From positions 186,001-250,000 of the forward strand of contig NZ_MBSO01000012.1 of assembly GCF_001695835.1 (NCBI RefSeq): a stretch of DNA of 64,000 nucleotides. Direction: 5' to 3'. The translations under genes and the position numbers were made by a program. Positions 43,405 through 51,713 of this stretch are shown in pieces. The notes beneath the pieces were generated by a model, which searched no databases, was not told the origin of the DNA, and saw only the letters and a program-made list of their open reading frames with translations. Within the stretch, counting starts at the first letter, position 1, and each line of letters begins with the position of its first letter. This stretch comes from Ensifer sp. LC11. Its GTDB lineage: Bacteria; Pseudomonadota; Alphaproteobacteria; Rhizobiales; Rhizobiaceae.

Positions 43405-44853
43405 TCAGTCGAGCATCGCCAGCCGCGCACCTTGCCGGACGACCTCAAGGGCGGAGGGATTGGAGATAGGGTAGCCGGCAATGAAGCCCTCGACCGTGAA
43501 CGACGGGAACTCGGTTTTAAGCCGCGACGCGACCTCTGCCGCCTCTTTCGTCTCGCCAAGGCATGCATGCGCCATCGCCTGGAACATCAGCGTATTCGGC
43601 GATTCCTGTGAGCTCCTCTCGAGCGCCGACAGGCATTCGCGATAGCGCCCGACGACGAAGAGGACGCGCGCAAGCATGCCGTAATACCACGGCGGCCCGA
43701 GCGGGTTCAGGGAGAGGGCGCGTTCGATGAGGGGGATCCCGTCGGCGGGGTCGCCAACGATCAGCGCCTTGGCGCCTGCGAGCAGCGCGAGGGTGTCGGC
43801 ATTGTTCTTGCCGAATTCGAAGGCGCGGGCATGCGCCTCGGCAGCACCCGCGAGGTCGCCGAGGCAAGCCCGGAGATCGCCGAGGCAGGTCTGGCCGGCA
43901 GGATCGGTAGGATCCAGCCGTAAGGCTTCGTCAACCGCACGCCGCCAGTTGCGGAAGGCCTCGTTCAAATCGTCGCCGAAGCCATTGGCTGCCTGGATGG
44001 AATAGACATAGGCAAGTTCCGTCCAGGCGCGTGCCCGACCCGGATCGAGTTCGAGCGAGCGCGTGAGCAATTGTTTGGCGGCGGCGTTGCCGTCGGGGCT
44101 GAAGCGGTTGTGCTGTTCGACGCCAAGCAGGAAGCAGTCATAGGCCTGCAGGCTGCCGGGCGGCTTCAGCCGGCTCGCCTTGCGGCCGATGGCGGCAAGC
44201 GTGCCGAAGCAGCCGGCAAGCACGTTGATGACACTTTCGGTGAGACTGTCCTGCAGCGTCAGCACATCTTCCATCTCGCGTTCATACCGTTCGCTCCAGA
44301 GCGTCATGCCGGTACGCGTGTCGGAGAGCTGGATCGTCAGGCGAACCCGCCGGTCGTCGGCCCGCAACTGGCCGGTGACGGCATAGGTGGCGCCAACCGC
44401 CTGGACGTGGTCGCTGAAGCTTTCGGGGCGGTTGCCGAGCAGCTTCATCGTATGGAAAGCGATGACGGGAAGATCGGCAAAGCGTGCAAGGTCGACGCAG
44501 ATGTCGGATGACAGACCGTCGGCGAAACGGTGCCAGCGCTCCTCGGGATTGAGGCATTCGATCGGGAAAACGGCAAGCGCCGGGGAGGCCGGCTCGTTCA
44601 CGCGCGATGGCGCGGCCGTCTCCGGGGCGATCCGGCCGGCCGCGGTTTGCGCGACCCAGGAGGCAAGCTCGATCTTGTTGCGGACGCCGAGCTTGCCGTA
44701 GATCGTGGCGAGATGGGTTCGCACGGTCGAGGGCGCAATGAAGAGCGCCTCGCCGATTTCGCGATAGGTAAGACCGGCGGCAAAGCGCTCCGCGACCGCG
44801 CGCTCGCGATCTGACAAGGCCTCGGTAAGGGGTGGCGTCTGGATGCGGTTCAT
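43405..44853 (-). CDS. LuxR-HTH regulator with TolB-like and TPR domains
   Basis: Protein of 482 aa. The N-terminal LuxR-type HTH (LSDRERAVAERFAAGLTYRE, IAPSTVRTHLATIYGKLGV; residues 12-65) leads into a TolB-like beta domain (ALAVFPIECLNPEERWHRFA, IAFHTMKLLG; about 90-200) and a TPR array (ALEQHNRFSPDG-type helices, LELDPGRARAWTELAYVYS onward). The layout matches adenylate-cyclase-like TolB/TPR proteins in rhizobia, with the catalytic part replaced by a LuxR HTH. ATG 44853 follows AGGAAG. Its target is unknown. Confidence 0.87.
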   Translation of the reverse strand: MNRIQTPPLTEALSDRERAVAERFAAGLTYREIGEALFIAPSTVRTHLATIYGKLGVRNKIELASWVAQTAAGRIAPETAAPSRVNEPASPALAVFPIECLNPEERWHRFADGLSSDICVDLARFADLPVIAFHTMKLLGNRPESFSDHVQAVGATYAVTGQLRADDRRVRLTIQLSDTRTGMTLWSERYEREMEDVLTLQDSLTESVINVLAGCFGTLAAIGRKASRLKPPGSLQAYDCFLLGVEQHNRFSPDGNAAAKQLLTRSLELDPGRARAWTELAYVYSIQAANGFGDDLNEAFRNWRRAVDEALRLDPTDPAGQTCLGDLRACLGDLAGAAEAHARAFEFGKNNADTLALLAGAKALIVGDPADGIPLIERALSLNPLGPPWYYGMLARVLFVVGRYRECLSALERSSQESPNTLMFQAMAHACLGETKEAAEVASRLKTEFPSFTVEGFIAGYPISNPSALEVVRQGARLAMLD

Positions 44854-45073
44854 GGCTGCTTCCTGCCATCTGACCGGGCCGTTTTCAATGGTGACATACG
44901 GCAAGGTGCCACAGCGCCCTTTGCGCGTCTAACGGGACGTGCGGTGCTCCCGGCAAAATACTACAAATGCAGGAGAGGAAACACAGCAGCTGCGCGATGT
45001 GGGGCGCGTGTGACGCGCCTAGAGTTCCACCAGTGTTTCAACGCCCGAAGGGCCAGCGACGGTGGGAACGACG

Positions 45074-45328
45074 ATGAGCAGCCTGCTTTCCGGCATGTCC
45101 GAATTCTATCACTCCATCCGGCTGGATCTGCGCCAGCCGGCCAAACATCTCGCCGACAGCCTCAGCCGTCACGATCCTTTCCGGCTGTTTGTCATCTGGG
45201 ACGACCGCGTTCGCGTCCGCGAGCAACTTCAGCGGATGGCCGATCACCATCCGGAGCTGTTGAAGGATATCGGGCTAAGCAGGACACAGGTGCGCGCGGA
45301 AACAGAGAAGGCCTTCTGGCAGCGCTGA
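45074..45328 (+). CDS. DUF1127 (YjiS-like) small protein
   Basis: Protein of 84 aa ending in the DUF1127 signature HPELLKDIGLSRTQVRAE. The N-terminal half is polar and specific to this protein. DUF1127 proteins in alphaproteobacteria affect phosphate and carbon metabolism and some bind RNA. ATG 45074 is chosen over a GTG at 45062. It is convergent with the ABC ATPase gene of the carnitine operon, 55 bp away. Confidence 0.8.
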   Translation: MSSLLSGMSEFYHSIRLDLRQPAKHLADSLSRHDPFRLFVIWDDRVRVREQLQRMADHHPELLKDIGLSRTQVRAETEKAFWQR

Positions 45329-45382
45329 TCTTGCCGAGGGAAGACGAGACGGCGGCGCGCACTCGTGCCGCCGTCTCGCATT

Positions 45383-47014
45383 TCAGTTGCCCGCACTTTC
45401 CATGCGCCGTGTTTTCAGCACGCGTTCCAGCCAGCCGATCTCCATTTCCGGAACCGACTTCAGGAGCAGGTCGGTATAGTCGTCGAAGGGCGGTGAGAGC
45501 ACCTTCGATTTCGGCCCGAAGCGCACGAGGCGGCCGCGGTGCATGACCGCGACGCTGTCGGCGATCGCGCGCACGATGGCGATGTCGTGGGTGATAAAGA
45601 CATAGGAAACAGCGGTTTCCTCCTGAAGCTTCAAAAGCAGATTCAGGATGCCTTCGGCCACCAGCGGGTCGAGTGCGGAGGTCGGTTCGTCGCAGAGGAT
45701 CAGCTCCGGCTTGGCCGCCAAGGCGCGTGCGATCGCCACGCGCTGCTTCTGCCCGCCGGAAAGCTCGGCCGGATAGCGATCGAGGAAGCGGGTGCCCATC
45801 TCGATCTGGTCGAGCAGTTCCTTGACCCGCTCCGTCTTCTTCTGGCCGTGCATGCCGAAGTAGAAGGAGAGCGGCCGGCCGATGATGTCGCGCACCGTCT
45901 GGCGCGGGTTCATCGCTGTATCGGCCATCTGATAGATCATCTGGATGCGCCGCAGCTCGTCATTGCTGCGGCCTTTCAGCGCCCGCGGCAGTTCCTTGCC
46001 CTCGAAGGTGATGCGGCCCTCGGTCGGCGGCAAGAGCCCGGTGATGACGCGGGCAAGGGTGGACTTGCCCGAGCCGCTCTCGCCGACGATCGCCAGCGTC
46101 TGGCCCTTCGGCAGGTGCATCGAGACATCGTGCAGCACCTTGAAGCCATTGGCATAGCCGGCGCTGATGTTCTCGATCTTCAGCTGCGCGCCGGTCTGGT
46201 CGGCCGCCTCGTCGCGTTTGGTCTGGCGGACGCTGACGAGCGCCCGGGTGTAATCCTCCCGTGGCGCTTCGATGATCTGCTTGGTGCTGCCGTATTCCAC
46301 GGTCTTGCCGTGACGCAGCACCATGATGTCGTCGGAGATCTGGGCGACGACGGCGAGATCGTGGGTGATGTAGAGCGCGGCCGTATGCGTCTCCTCGATC
46401 GCGTGCTTGATGGCGGCAAGCACGTCGATCTGGGTCGTCACATCGAGTGCTGTCGTCGGCTCGTCAAAGACGATCAGCTCCGGATTGGGGCAGAGCGCCA
46501 TGGCGGTCATGGCACGCTGGAGCTGGCCGCCGGAGACCTGATGCGGATAGCGGTCGCCGAAGGTTTCCGGATTGGGCAGCCCCAACACCCGGAAAAGATA
46601 GAGCGCCCGCTTCTTCGCGTCTTCACGGCTCATGATGCCGTGGCGCAGCGACGCCTCGATCACCTGGTCGCCGAGCCGGTGCGCCGGATTGAAGGCGGCA
46701 GCCGCCGACTGCGCGACGTAGCAGACGCGGGCACCGCGGATCGAGCGGATGCCGTTCCTGTCGAGGGTCAGGATGTCCTTGCCGTCGAGCAGGACCTCGC
46801 CGCCGGTGATGCGCACACCGCCGCGGCCATAGGCGAGCGCCGAAAGGCCGATGGTCGACTTGCCGGCGCCGGACTCGCCGATGAGGCCGAGCACCTTGCC
46901 CTTCTCGACGATGAAGGAGACGCCTTCGACGAGGGTGACGACCTTCGGCGGTTCGCCTGGCGGGTAGCTGGTCGCTTCGATCTTGAGGTTCTTGACGGAA
47001 AGCATATCAGGCAT
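45383..47014 (-). CDS. Dipeptide-type ABC ATPase, fused DppD-DppF
   Basis: Protein of 543 aa with two ATPase halves in one chain. First Walker A is GESGAGKST with signature VSGGQLQRAM; the second is GESGSGKST with LSGGQKQRVA. Walker B motifs are LIVFDEPTTALDV and LILCDEPTSALDP. The fusion replaces the separate DppD and DppF subunits. It ends the minus-strand transporter and overlaps the permease stop (47007) by 8 bp. It probably powers uptake by the binding protein at 48952, and perhaps its paralogue. Confidence 0.94.
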   Translation of the reverse strand: MPDMLSVKNLKIEATSYPPGEPPKVVTLVEGVSFIVEKGKVLGLIGESGAGKSTIGLSALAYGRGGVRITGGEVLLDGKDILTLDRNGIRSIRGARVCYVAQSAAAAFNPAHRLGDQVIEASLRHGIMSREDAKKRALYLFRVLGLPNPETFGDRYPHQVSGGQLQRAMTAMALCPNPELIVFDEPTTALDVTTQIDVLAAIKHAIEETHTAALYITHDLAVVAQISDDIMVLRHGKTVEYGSTKQIIEAPREDYTRALVSVRQTKRDEAADQTGAQLKIENISAGYANGFKVLHDVSMHLPKGQTLAIVGESGSGKSTLARVITGLLPPTEGRITFEGKELPRALKGRSNDELRRIQMIYQMADTAMNPRQTVRDIIGRPLSFYFGMHGQKKTERVKELLDQIEMGTRFLDRYPAELSGGQKQRVAIARALAAKPELILCDEPTSALDPLVAEGILNLLLKLQEETAVSYVFITHDIAIVRAIADSVAVMHRGRLVRFGPKSKVLSPPFDDYTDLLLKSVPEMEIGWLERVLKTRRMESAGN

Positions 47015-47834
47015 CGCCGCGTCCTCCCTTGAGGCTGGAGGTTCGTTTCATCAGCCAGTCGACCACGAGGTTGACGCAGATCGCCAGGGTGGCGATCGCC
47101 GCCCCCGGGATCAGCGCTGCCGAAATGCCGAAGATGATGCCGTCCTTGTTGTCCTTGACCATGCCGCCCCAGTCGGCAGCCGGCGGCTGGATGCCGAGGC
47201 CGAGGAAGGAGAGGGTCGAAAGGAACAGGATCGAGAACGCGAAGCGCAGGCCGCATTCGGCCAGGAGCGGCGACAGCGTGTTCGGCAGGATCTCGCGAAA
47301 GATGATCCAGAGCGAACCTTCGCCGCGCAGCCTTGCGGCTTCTACGAATTCCATCACTGCGACATCGAGCGCCACGGCACGGCCGATGCGGAACACGCGC
47401 GTCGAGTCGAGCACCGCCATCACGAGGATCAGGATCCACAGATGCTGCGGCAGCACCGCAAGCACGACGAGGGCGAAGATCAGCGTCGGGATCGCCATCA
47501 TCAGGTCGTTGAAGCGGGAGAAGAGCTGGTCGGTGAAGCCGCCGACGACGGCGGCCGTGAAGCTCAGGAGCATGCCCAGCGAGAAGGAGAGTACGGTTGC
47601 CGCCAGCGCCACCATGATGGTGGTGCGGGCGCCGTAGATCAGACGCGAGAGCAGGTCGCGGCCGAGATTGTCGGTGCCGAGCAGGAAGTCGCCGCCGGCC
47701 GGAAGCCAGATGTCGCCGACGACGTCGCGTTCGCCGAAGGGGGCGATAACAGGCGCGAACACGGCGCAGAAGATCGCAATCGCAATGCCGGCGATGCCGA
47801 TCCAGGCGCTGAAGGGGATGGATCTCAGGTTCAT
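47007..47834 (-). CDS. Dipeptide-type ABC permease (DppC family)
   Basis: Inner-membrane permease of 275 aa with about six helices. The EAA loop is in EFVEAARLRGEGSLWIIFRE, and LPAGGDFLLGTDNLGRDLLS at the N-terminal side is typical of DppC/OppC. It overlaps the DppB-type gene by 4 bp (ATGA). Confidence 0.94.
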   Translation of the reverse strand: MNLRSIPFSAWIGIAGIAIAIFCAVFAPVIAPFGERDVVGDIWLPAGGDFLLGTDNLGRDLLSRLIYGARTTIMVALAATVLSFSLGMLLSFTAAVVGGFTDQLFSRFNDLMMAIPTLIFALVVLAVLPQHLWILILVMAVLDSTRVFRIGRAVALDVAVMEFVEAARLRGEGSLWIIFREILPNTLSPLLAECGLRFAFSILFLSTLSFLGLGIQPPAADWGGMVKDNKDGIIFGISAALIPGAAIATLAICVNLVVDWLMKRTSSLKGGRGDA

Positions 47835-48955
47835 CGCGGGTGCCTCAGTCTCGGGTTGGCGATGATCGCCAGAATGTCGGCCGCCATGTTGAGGAAGATA
47901 TAGAAGGCGGCAAAGATCAGGCCGCAGGCCTGAACGACCGGCATGTCGCGCACGGTCACCGCATCCACCATGTATTGCCCCATGCCGGGATAGACGAAGA
48001 CCACTTCGACGACGACGACGCCGACGACGAGATAGGCGAGGTTCAGCGCGATGACGTTGATAACAGGCGCCACGGCGTTGGGAGCCGCATGGCGCGCGAT
48101 GATGCGGAACATACTGAGACCCTTAAGCTCCGCCGTCTCGACATAGGCTGACGACATGACGTTGAGGATCGCGGCGCGGGTCATGCGCATCATATGGGCA
48201 AGAACGACCAACACGAGGGTTGCGACGGGAAGAGCGATCGCCGAGAGACGCTCGGTGACGCTCATGCTGTCATAGACGGTCGCCGGGAAGGTCGCGATGC
48301 CGTATTGGACGGCGAAGAACATGATCAGGAGATAACCGACGAAGAACTCCGGCAGCGATATGGCCGCGAGCGAGACGACGTTGATGATCTTGTCGGGCAG
48401 CCGATTGCGGAACTGAACCGCCAGCATGCCGAGACCGACGGCGAGCGGGACGGAAACGAGGGCTGCGAAGAAGGCGAGGAACAGCGAGTTGCCGAGGCGC
48501 CTGCTGATCTGTTCGCCAACCGAATTCTTGCTGGCCCAGGAGGTGCCGAAATCGCCTTGAACGGCGCCGCCGAGCCAGGAGAGGTAGCGTTCGGTCCAGG
48601 GCTTGTCGAGGCCGAGATCCTTGCGGATGTTTTCGACCGCCTGCGGCGTTGCCGACTGGCCGAGATAGGTGGTGGCAAAATCACCCGGAAGCGCTTCGAT
48701 GCCGCCGAAGATCATCAGCGACACGGCAAAGAGAAGTCCGACGCTTAAGCCGAGGCGCTGCAGGATCAGCGCCGCGAGAGGACGGCGGAAGGTGAAGCGC
48801 CGCCAGAGGGTGCCGCCGATTTCGCTGTTTGCGGGGTTGGCGGCAGGGTTGGGTTTTGCTGGTACTCCGGAAAGTTCGGCAGACCGCGGATGCGTTGCAT
48901 CCGCGGTCCCATCCGTCGGAACCGGACCAGTGAGCGGTCCGCTTTCCATCATCAT
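47831..48955 (-). CDS. Dipeptide-type ABC permease (DppB family)
   Basis: Inner-membrane permease of 374 aa. After a polar 60-residue N-terminal extension (PTDGTADATHPRSAELSG region) comes the DppB core: ILQRLGLSVGLLFAVSLMIF, then PGDFATTYLG and the EAA loop in SSAYVETAELKGLSMFRI. The ATG overlaps the stop of the binding-protein gene; ATGs at 48955, 48952 and 48949 are all in frame. The long N-terminal extension is unusual for the family. Confidence 0.92.
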   Translation of the reverse strand: MMMESGPLTGPVPTDGTADATHPRSAELSGVPAKPNPAANPANSEIGGTLWRRFTFRRPLAALILQRLGLSVGLLFAVSLMIFGGIEALPGDFATTYLGQSATPQAVENIRKDLGLDKPWTERYLSWLGGAVQGDFGTSWASKNSVGEQISRRLGNSLFLAFFAALVSVPLAVGLGMLAVQFRNRLPDKIINVVSLAAISLPEFFVGYLLIMFFAVQYGIATFPATVYDSMSVTERLSAIALPVATLVLVVLAHMMRMTRAAILNVMSSAYVETAELKGLSMFRIIARHAAPNAVAPVINVIALNLAYLVVGVVVVEVVFVYPGMGQYMVDAVTVRDMPVVQACGLIFAAFYIFLNMAADILAIIANPRLRHPR

Positions 48956-50541
48956 GCGTCCAGCCAGACCCGGGTTGCGACATAGCCGTTCGACATGTCG
49001 TTGCCGATGTCGTGCACGTAGCCCTTCACCTGCTTGGTGGAGGCGTTCACGAAATCGTTGAACATCGGCAGGATCAGGCCGCCTTCGTCACGCACCATCA
49101 TCGCCATGGTGCGGTACATGTCCTTGCGCTTGGCCTCGTCGAGTTCCGAGCGGGCCTCGAGCAGGATCTTGTCGAAGTCGGCACGCTGGAAGCGGGTGTC
49201 GTTCCAGTCGGCGCCGGAGTGGTAGGCCGTCGAGTACATCTGGTCCTGGGTCGGGCGGCCGCCCCAGTAGGAGGTGGAGAAGGGCTGCACGTTCCAGACG
49301 TTGGTCCAGTAGCCGTCACCCGGTTCGCGCTTGACCTCGATCTCGATGCCCGCCTTCTTGGCGCTTTCCTGGTAGAGCACAGCCGCGTCGACAGCACCCG
49401 GGAAGGCGACGTCGGAGGTGCGCAGGAGCACCGGACCGCTGTGGCCGGACTTCTTGTAGTGGAAGGCCGCCTTGTCCGGATCATAGGCGCGCTGCTCGAT
49501 GCCTTCGGGGAAGAGGGCATAGGTGTCGTTGATCGGGAAGTCGTTGCCGACCTTGCCGTAGCCGCCGAGGATGCGCTCAACCATGGTCTCGCGGTCCATC
49601 GAATATTTCAACGCCATGCGCAGGTCGTTGTTGTCGAAGGGCGCGGTGTTGCAATGCATGATGAACACGTAGTGGCCGCGGCCCGATGTGTTCAGGATTT
49701 CGACTGTCGGTGCCCGCTTCAAAAGGTTCACCGTCTTCGGGTCGACGCGGTTGATGAAGTGCACCTGGCCGGAGGAGAGCGCCGCGATGCGGGCCGTCGC
49801 ATCGTTCATGGCGATGAGTTCCACCGAATCCACATAGCCGCGGTCCGTCCGCCAATCGTCGGTGTTACGTTCGAAGGTGGCGCGAACGCCGGGCTCGAAA
49901 CTCGTCACCTTGAAGGGGCCGGTGCCGATCATCGCGTCGGGTGCGTCGATGCCGCCGTTCGGCTGGATGATCAGGTGGTAGTCGGAGAGAAGCAGCGGCA
50001 GGTCGGCGTTGCCTTCCGTAAGCGTGAGCACCAGCTTGCCGCCGTCAGCCTTGATTTCCTTGATCGACTTCATCACGCCGAGTGCGCCGGATTCTGACTT
50101 GTCATCGGTGTGGCGCTGGAGCGTCTTGATGACGTCGTCGAGCGTCAGTTCCTTGCCGTCGTGGAATTTCACGCCCTTGCGGATGGCAAAGGTCCAGGTC
50201 GAGGCATCGGCCGACGGCTCCCAGGATTCGGCAAGGGCCGGTACCGGCGCGCCTGTGGTTGGATGGCTTTCGACCAGCATGTCGCCCCAGTTGCGGCCAA
50301 CGACGAACATGAACTGCGACAGAGCCTTGGCCGGGTCCTTCGAGTCGGTTGCGGCCGCACCTTCGAGCCCGAGTTTCAGGTGTCCGCCGCGCTTCGGCTC
50401 CTGCGCCTGAGCGCTGCTGGCAAACAGCGTGCCTGCGGTCGAGGCAAGAATGCCGGCTGCAGCCGCCCGCCCGAGAAACTCGCGGCGGTTCATCTTGCCG
50501 AGCATGACCTGTCGTGTGAGGTAATCCTTGTAATCGCTCAT
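48952..50541 (-). CDS. Dipeptide-type ABC substrate-binding protein in carnitine operon
   Basis: Family 5 binding protein of 529 aa with a twin-arginine signal (NRREFLGRAAAAG). It lies downstream of the CaiD-like gene on the same strand, with 384 bp between, and is coupled to DppB-, DppC- and DppDF-type genes. The paralogue at 40443-42047 is very similar. ATG 50541 begins MSDYKDYL. Family 5 proteins usually bind oligopeptides, but several bind other solutes. The context suggests carnitine, gamma-butyrobetaine or acyl-carnitine. Confidence 0.93.
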   Translation of the reverse strand: MSDYKDYLTRQVMLGKMNRREFLGRAAAAGILASTAGTLFASSAQAQEPKRGGHLKLGLEGAAATDSKDPAKALSQFMFVVGRNWGDMLVESHPTTGAPVPALAESWEPSADASTWTFAIRKGVKFHDGKELTLDDVIKTLQRHTDDKSESGALGVMKSIKEIKADGGKLVLTLTEGNADLPLLLSDYHLIIQPNGGIDAPDAMIGTGPFKVTSFEPGVRATFERNTDDWRTDRGYVDSVELIAMNDATARIAALSSGQVHFINRVDPKTVNLLKRAPTVEILNTSGRGHYVFIMHCNTAPFDNNDLRMALKYSMDRETMVERILGGYGKVGNDFPINDTYALFPEGIEQRAYDPDKAAFHYKKSGHSGPVLLRTSDVAFPGAVDAAVLYQESAKKAGIEIEVKREPGDGYWTNVWNVQPFSTSYWGGRPTQDQMYSTAYHSGADWNDTRFQRADFDKILLEARSELDEAKRKDMYRTMAMMVRDEGGLILPMFNDFVNASTKQVKGYVHDIGNDMSNGYVATRVWLDA

Positions 50542-50925
50542 TCCCCTGTTCCCTTCTGTCGGCATTCGCCGTTCGTTGTGGTTGGTAGAGATTGCTGCGT
50601 ACAGCCATTGTATCGATGGCTTTTCGGATGGCCCGGACGGCCGCTTGTTGCTGGTTCGGGTGCCTCTTCTCCTTCCTTCGACCGGGGCGCGTCTCGTTCA
50701 GATCGATAAGCGTAATCGCTGGAACTCTTCTTGTAACGCCCTAAATTACAATTTATTTCCATAAGCTTGGCTTATGGATACGCCATTCAATGGCGCGCGA
50801 TTTTGCCCGCGCGTCTCGTCACGTCCCGATGCCGGTCGTCCGGCTCTGTTGCCTCAGCCGCCAAGGGTTGGCGGGATCTATTGAGAGCGGGATGCCGGCG
50901 GAATTCCGCGCGCACTTTTCACGCT
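50542..50925. other. Intergenic region with promoter-like palindromes
   Basis: These 384 bp upstream of the transporter operon hold no supported gene. They include TAAATT/AATTTA (50742-50755) and CCATAAGC/GCTTATGG around TTG (50759-50777), two adjacent dyads in an AT-rich stretch. A separate promoter for the transporter genes probably lies here. Confidence 0.55.
50742..50777. promoter_or_regulatory. Two adjacent palindromes upstream of transporter operon
   Basis: TAAATT/AATTTA with a 2 bp spacer (50742-50755) and CCATAAGC/GCTTATGG with a TTG loop (50759-50777). They lie about 200 bp upstream of the binding-protein start, in a local AT-rich patch that contrasts with the GC-rich surroundings. 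The factor is unknown. Confidence 0.45.
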
Positions 50926-51708
50926 CTAGCGACCCTTCCACACCGGGTCGCGCTTTTCCGCGAAGGCACGTGCGCCCTCCAGCTGGTCTTCGCTCGAATA
51001 GAGAATGTCGACGGTCTTGAACTGCCGTTGGGTGATCTTGTTCATGGTCGTCTGGAAGGCCTCGCCCTCGGCGGCGCGCACCACTTCCTTGATCGCGGCA
51101 TAGACCAGCGGCGGTCCGCTTTCGAGCAGGCGGGCGAGCTCCCAGGCCCGGTCCATCAGCTTGCTCGCCGGCAGGACCTCGTTGACGAAGCCCCAGCGAT
51201 GGGCCTCCGCCACGTCGAGCCAGCGGCCGGTCAACAGCATGTCCATGGCGATGTGATAGGGGATGCGCTTCGGCAGCTTGATCGAGGCGGCATCGGCGAC
51301 GGTGCCAGAGCGGATCTCCGGCAGCGCGAAGGTCGCGTGTTCGGCCGCCAGGATCAGGTCAGTCGAAAGCGCGATTTCGAGGCCGCCGCCGCAGCAGATG
51401 CCATTGACCGCCGCAATGATTGGCTTGTTGAGGTCGCGCAGCTCCTGCATGCCGCCGAAGCCGCCGACGCCATAGTCGCCATCGACCGCGTCGCCATCGG
51501 CGGCCGCCTTCAGGTCCCATCCCGGACAGAAGAATTTTTCACCGGCACCGGTGATGATCGCGACCCGCAGCGTGTCGTCGTCGCGAAAGTCGCGGAAGAT
51601 CTCGCCCATGACCCGGCTGGTTTTCAGGTCGATGGCGTTGGCCTTCGGCCGGTCGATCGTGACTTCGAGAATGCCGCCTTCGCGGCGCGTGAGGATCGGT
51701 CCGGTCAT
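50926..51708 (-). CDS. caiD: Crotonobetainyl-CoA hydratase (CaiD-like)
   Basis: Crotonase-fold protein of 260 aa, matching CaiD length. The oxyanion region FCPGWDLKAAADGDA and the ICCGGGLEIALSTDL segment are followed by ATFALPEIRSGTVAD and TGRWLDVAEAHRWGFVNEV, close to E. coli CaiD. Both catalytic-type glutamates appear present. It hydrates crotonobetainyl-CoA to carnitinyl-CoA. ATG 51708 overlaps the CoA-ligase gene end, with GGAGG upstream; a TTG at 51717 is less likely. It sits in the carnitine operon after the CoA ligase. Confidence 0.85.
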   Translation of the reverse strand: MTGPILTRREGGILEVTIDRPKANAIDLKTSRVMGEIFRDFRDDDTLRVAIITGAGEKFFCPGWDLKAAADGDAVDGDYGVGGFGGMQELRDLNKPIIAAVNGICCGGGLEIALSTDLILAAEHATFALPEIRSGTVADAASIKLPKRIPYHIAMDMLLTGRWLDVAEAHRWGFVNEVLPASKLMDRAWELARLLESGPPLVYAAIKEVVRAAEGEAFQTTMNKITQRQFKTVDILYSSEDQLEGARAFAEKRDPVWKGR

Positions 51709-51713
51709 CAGGG

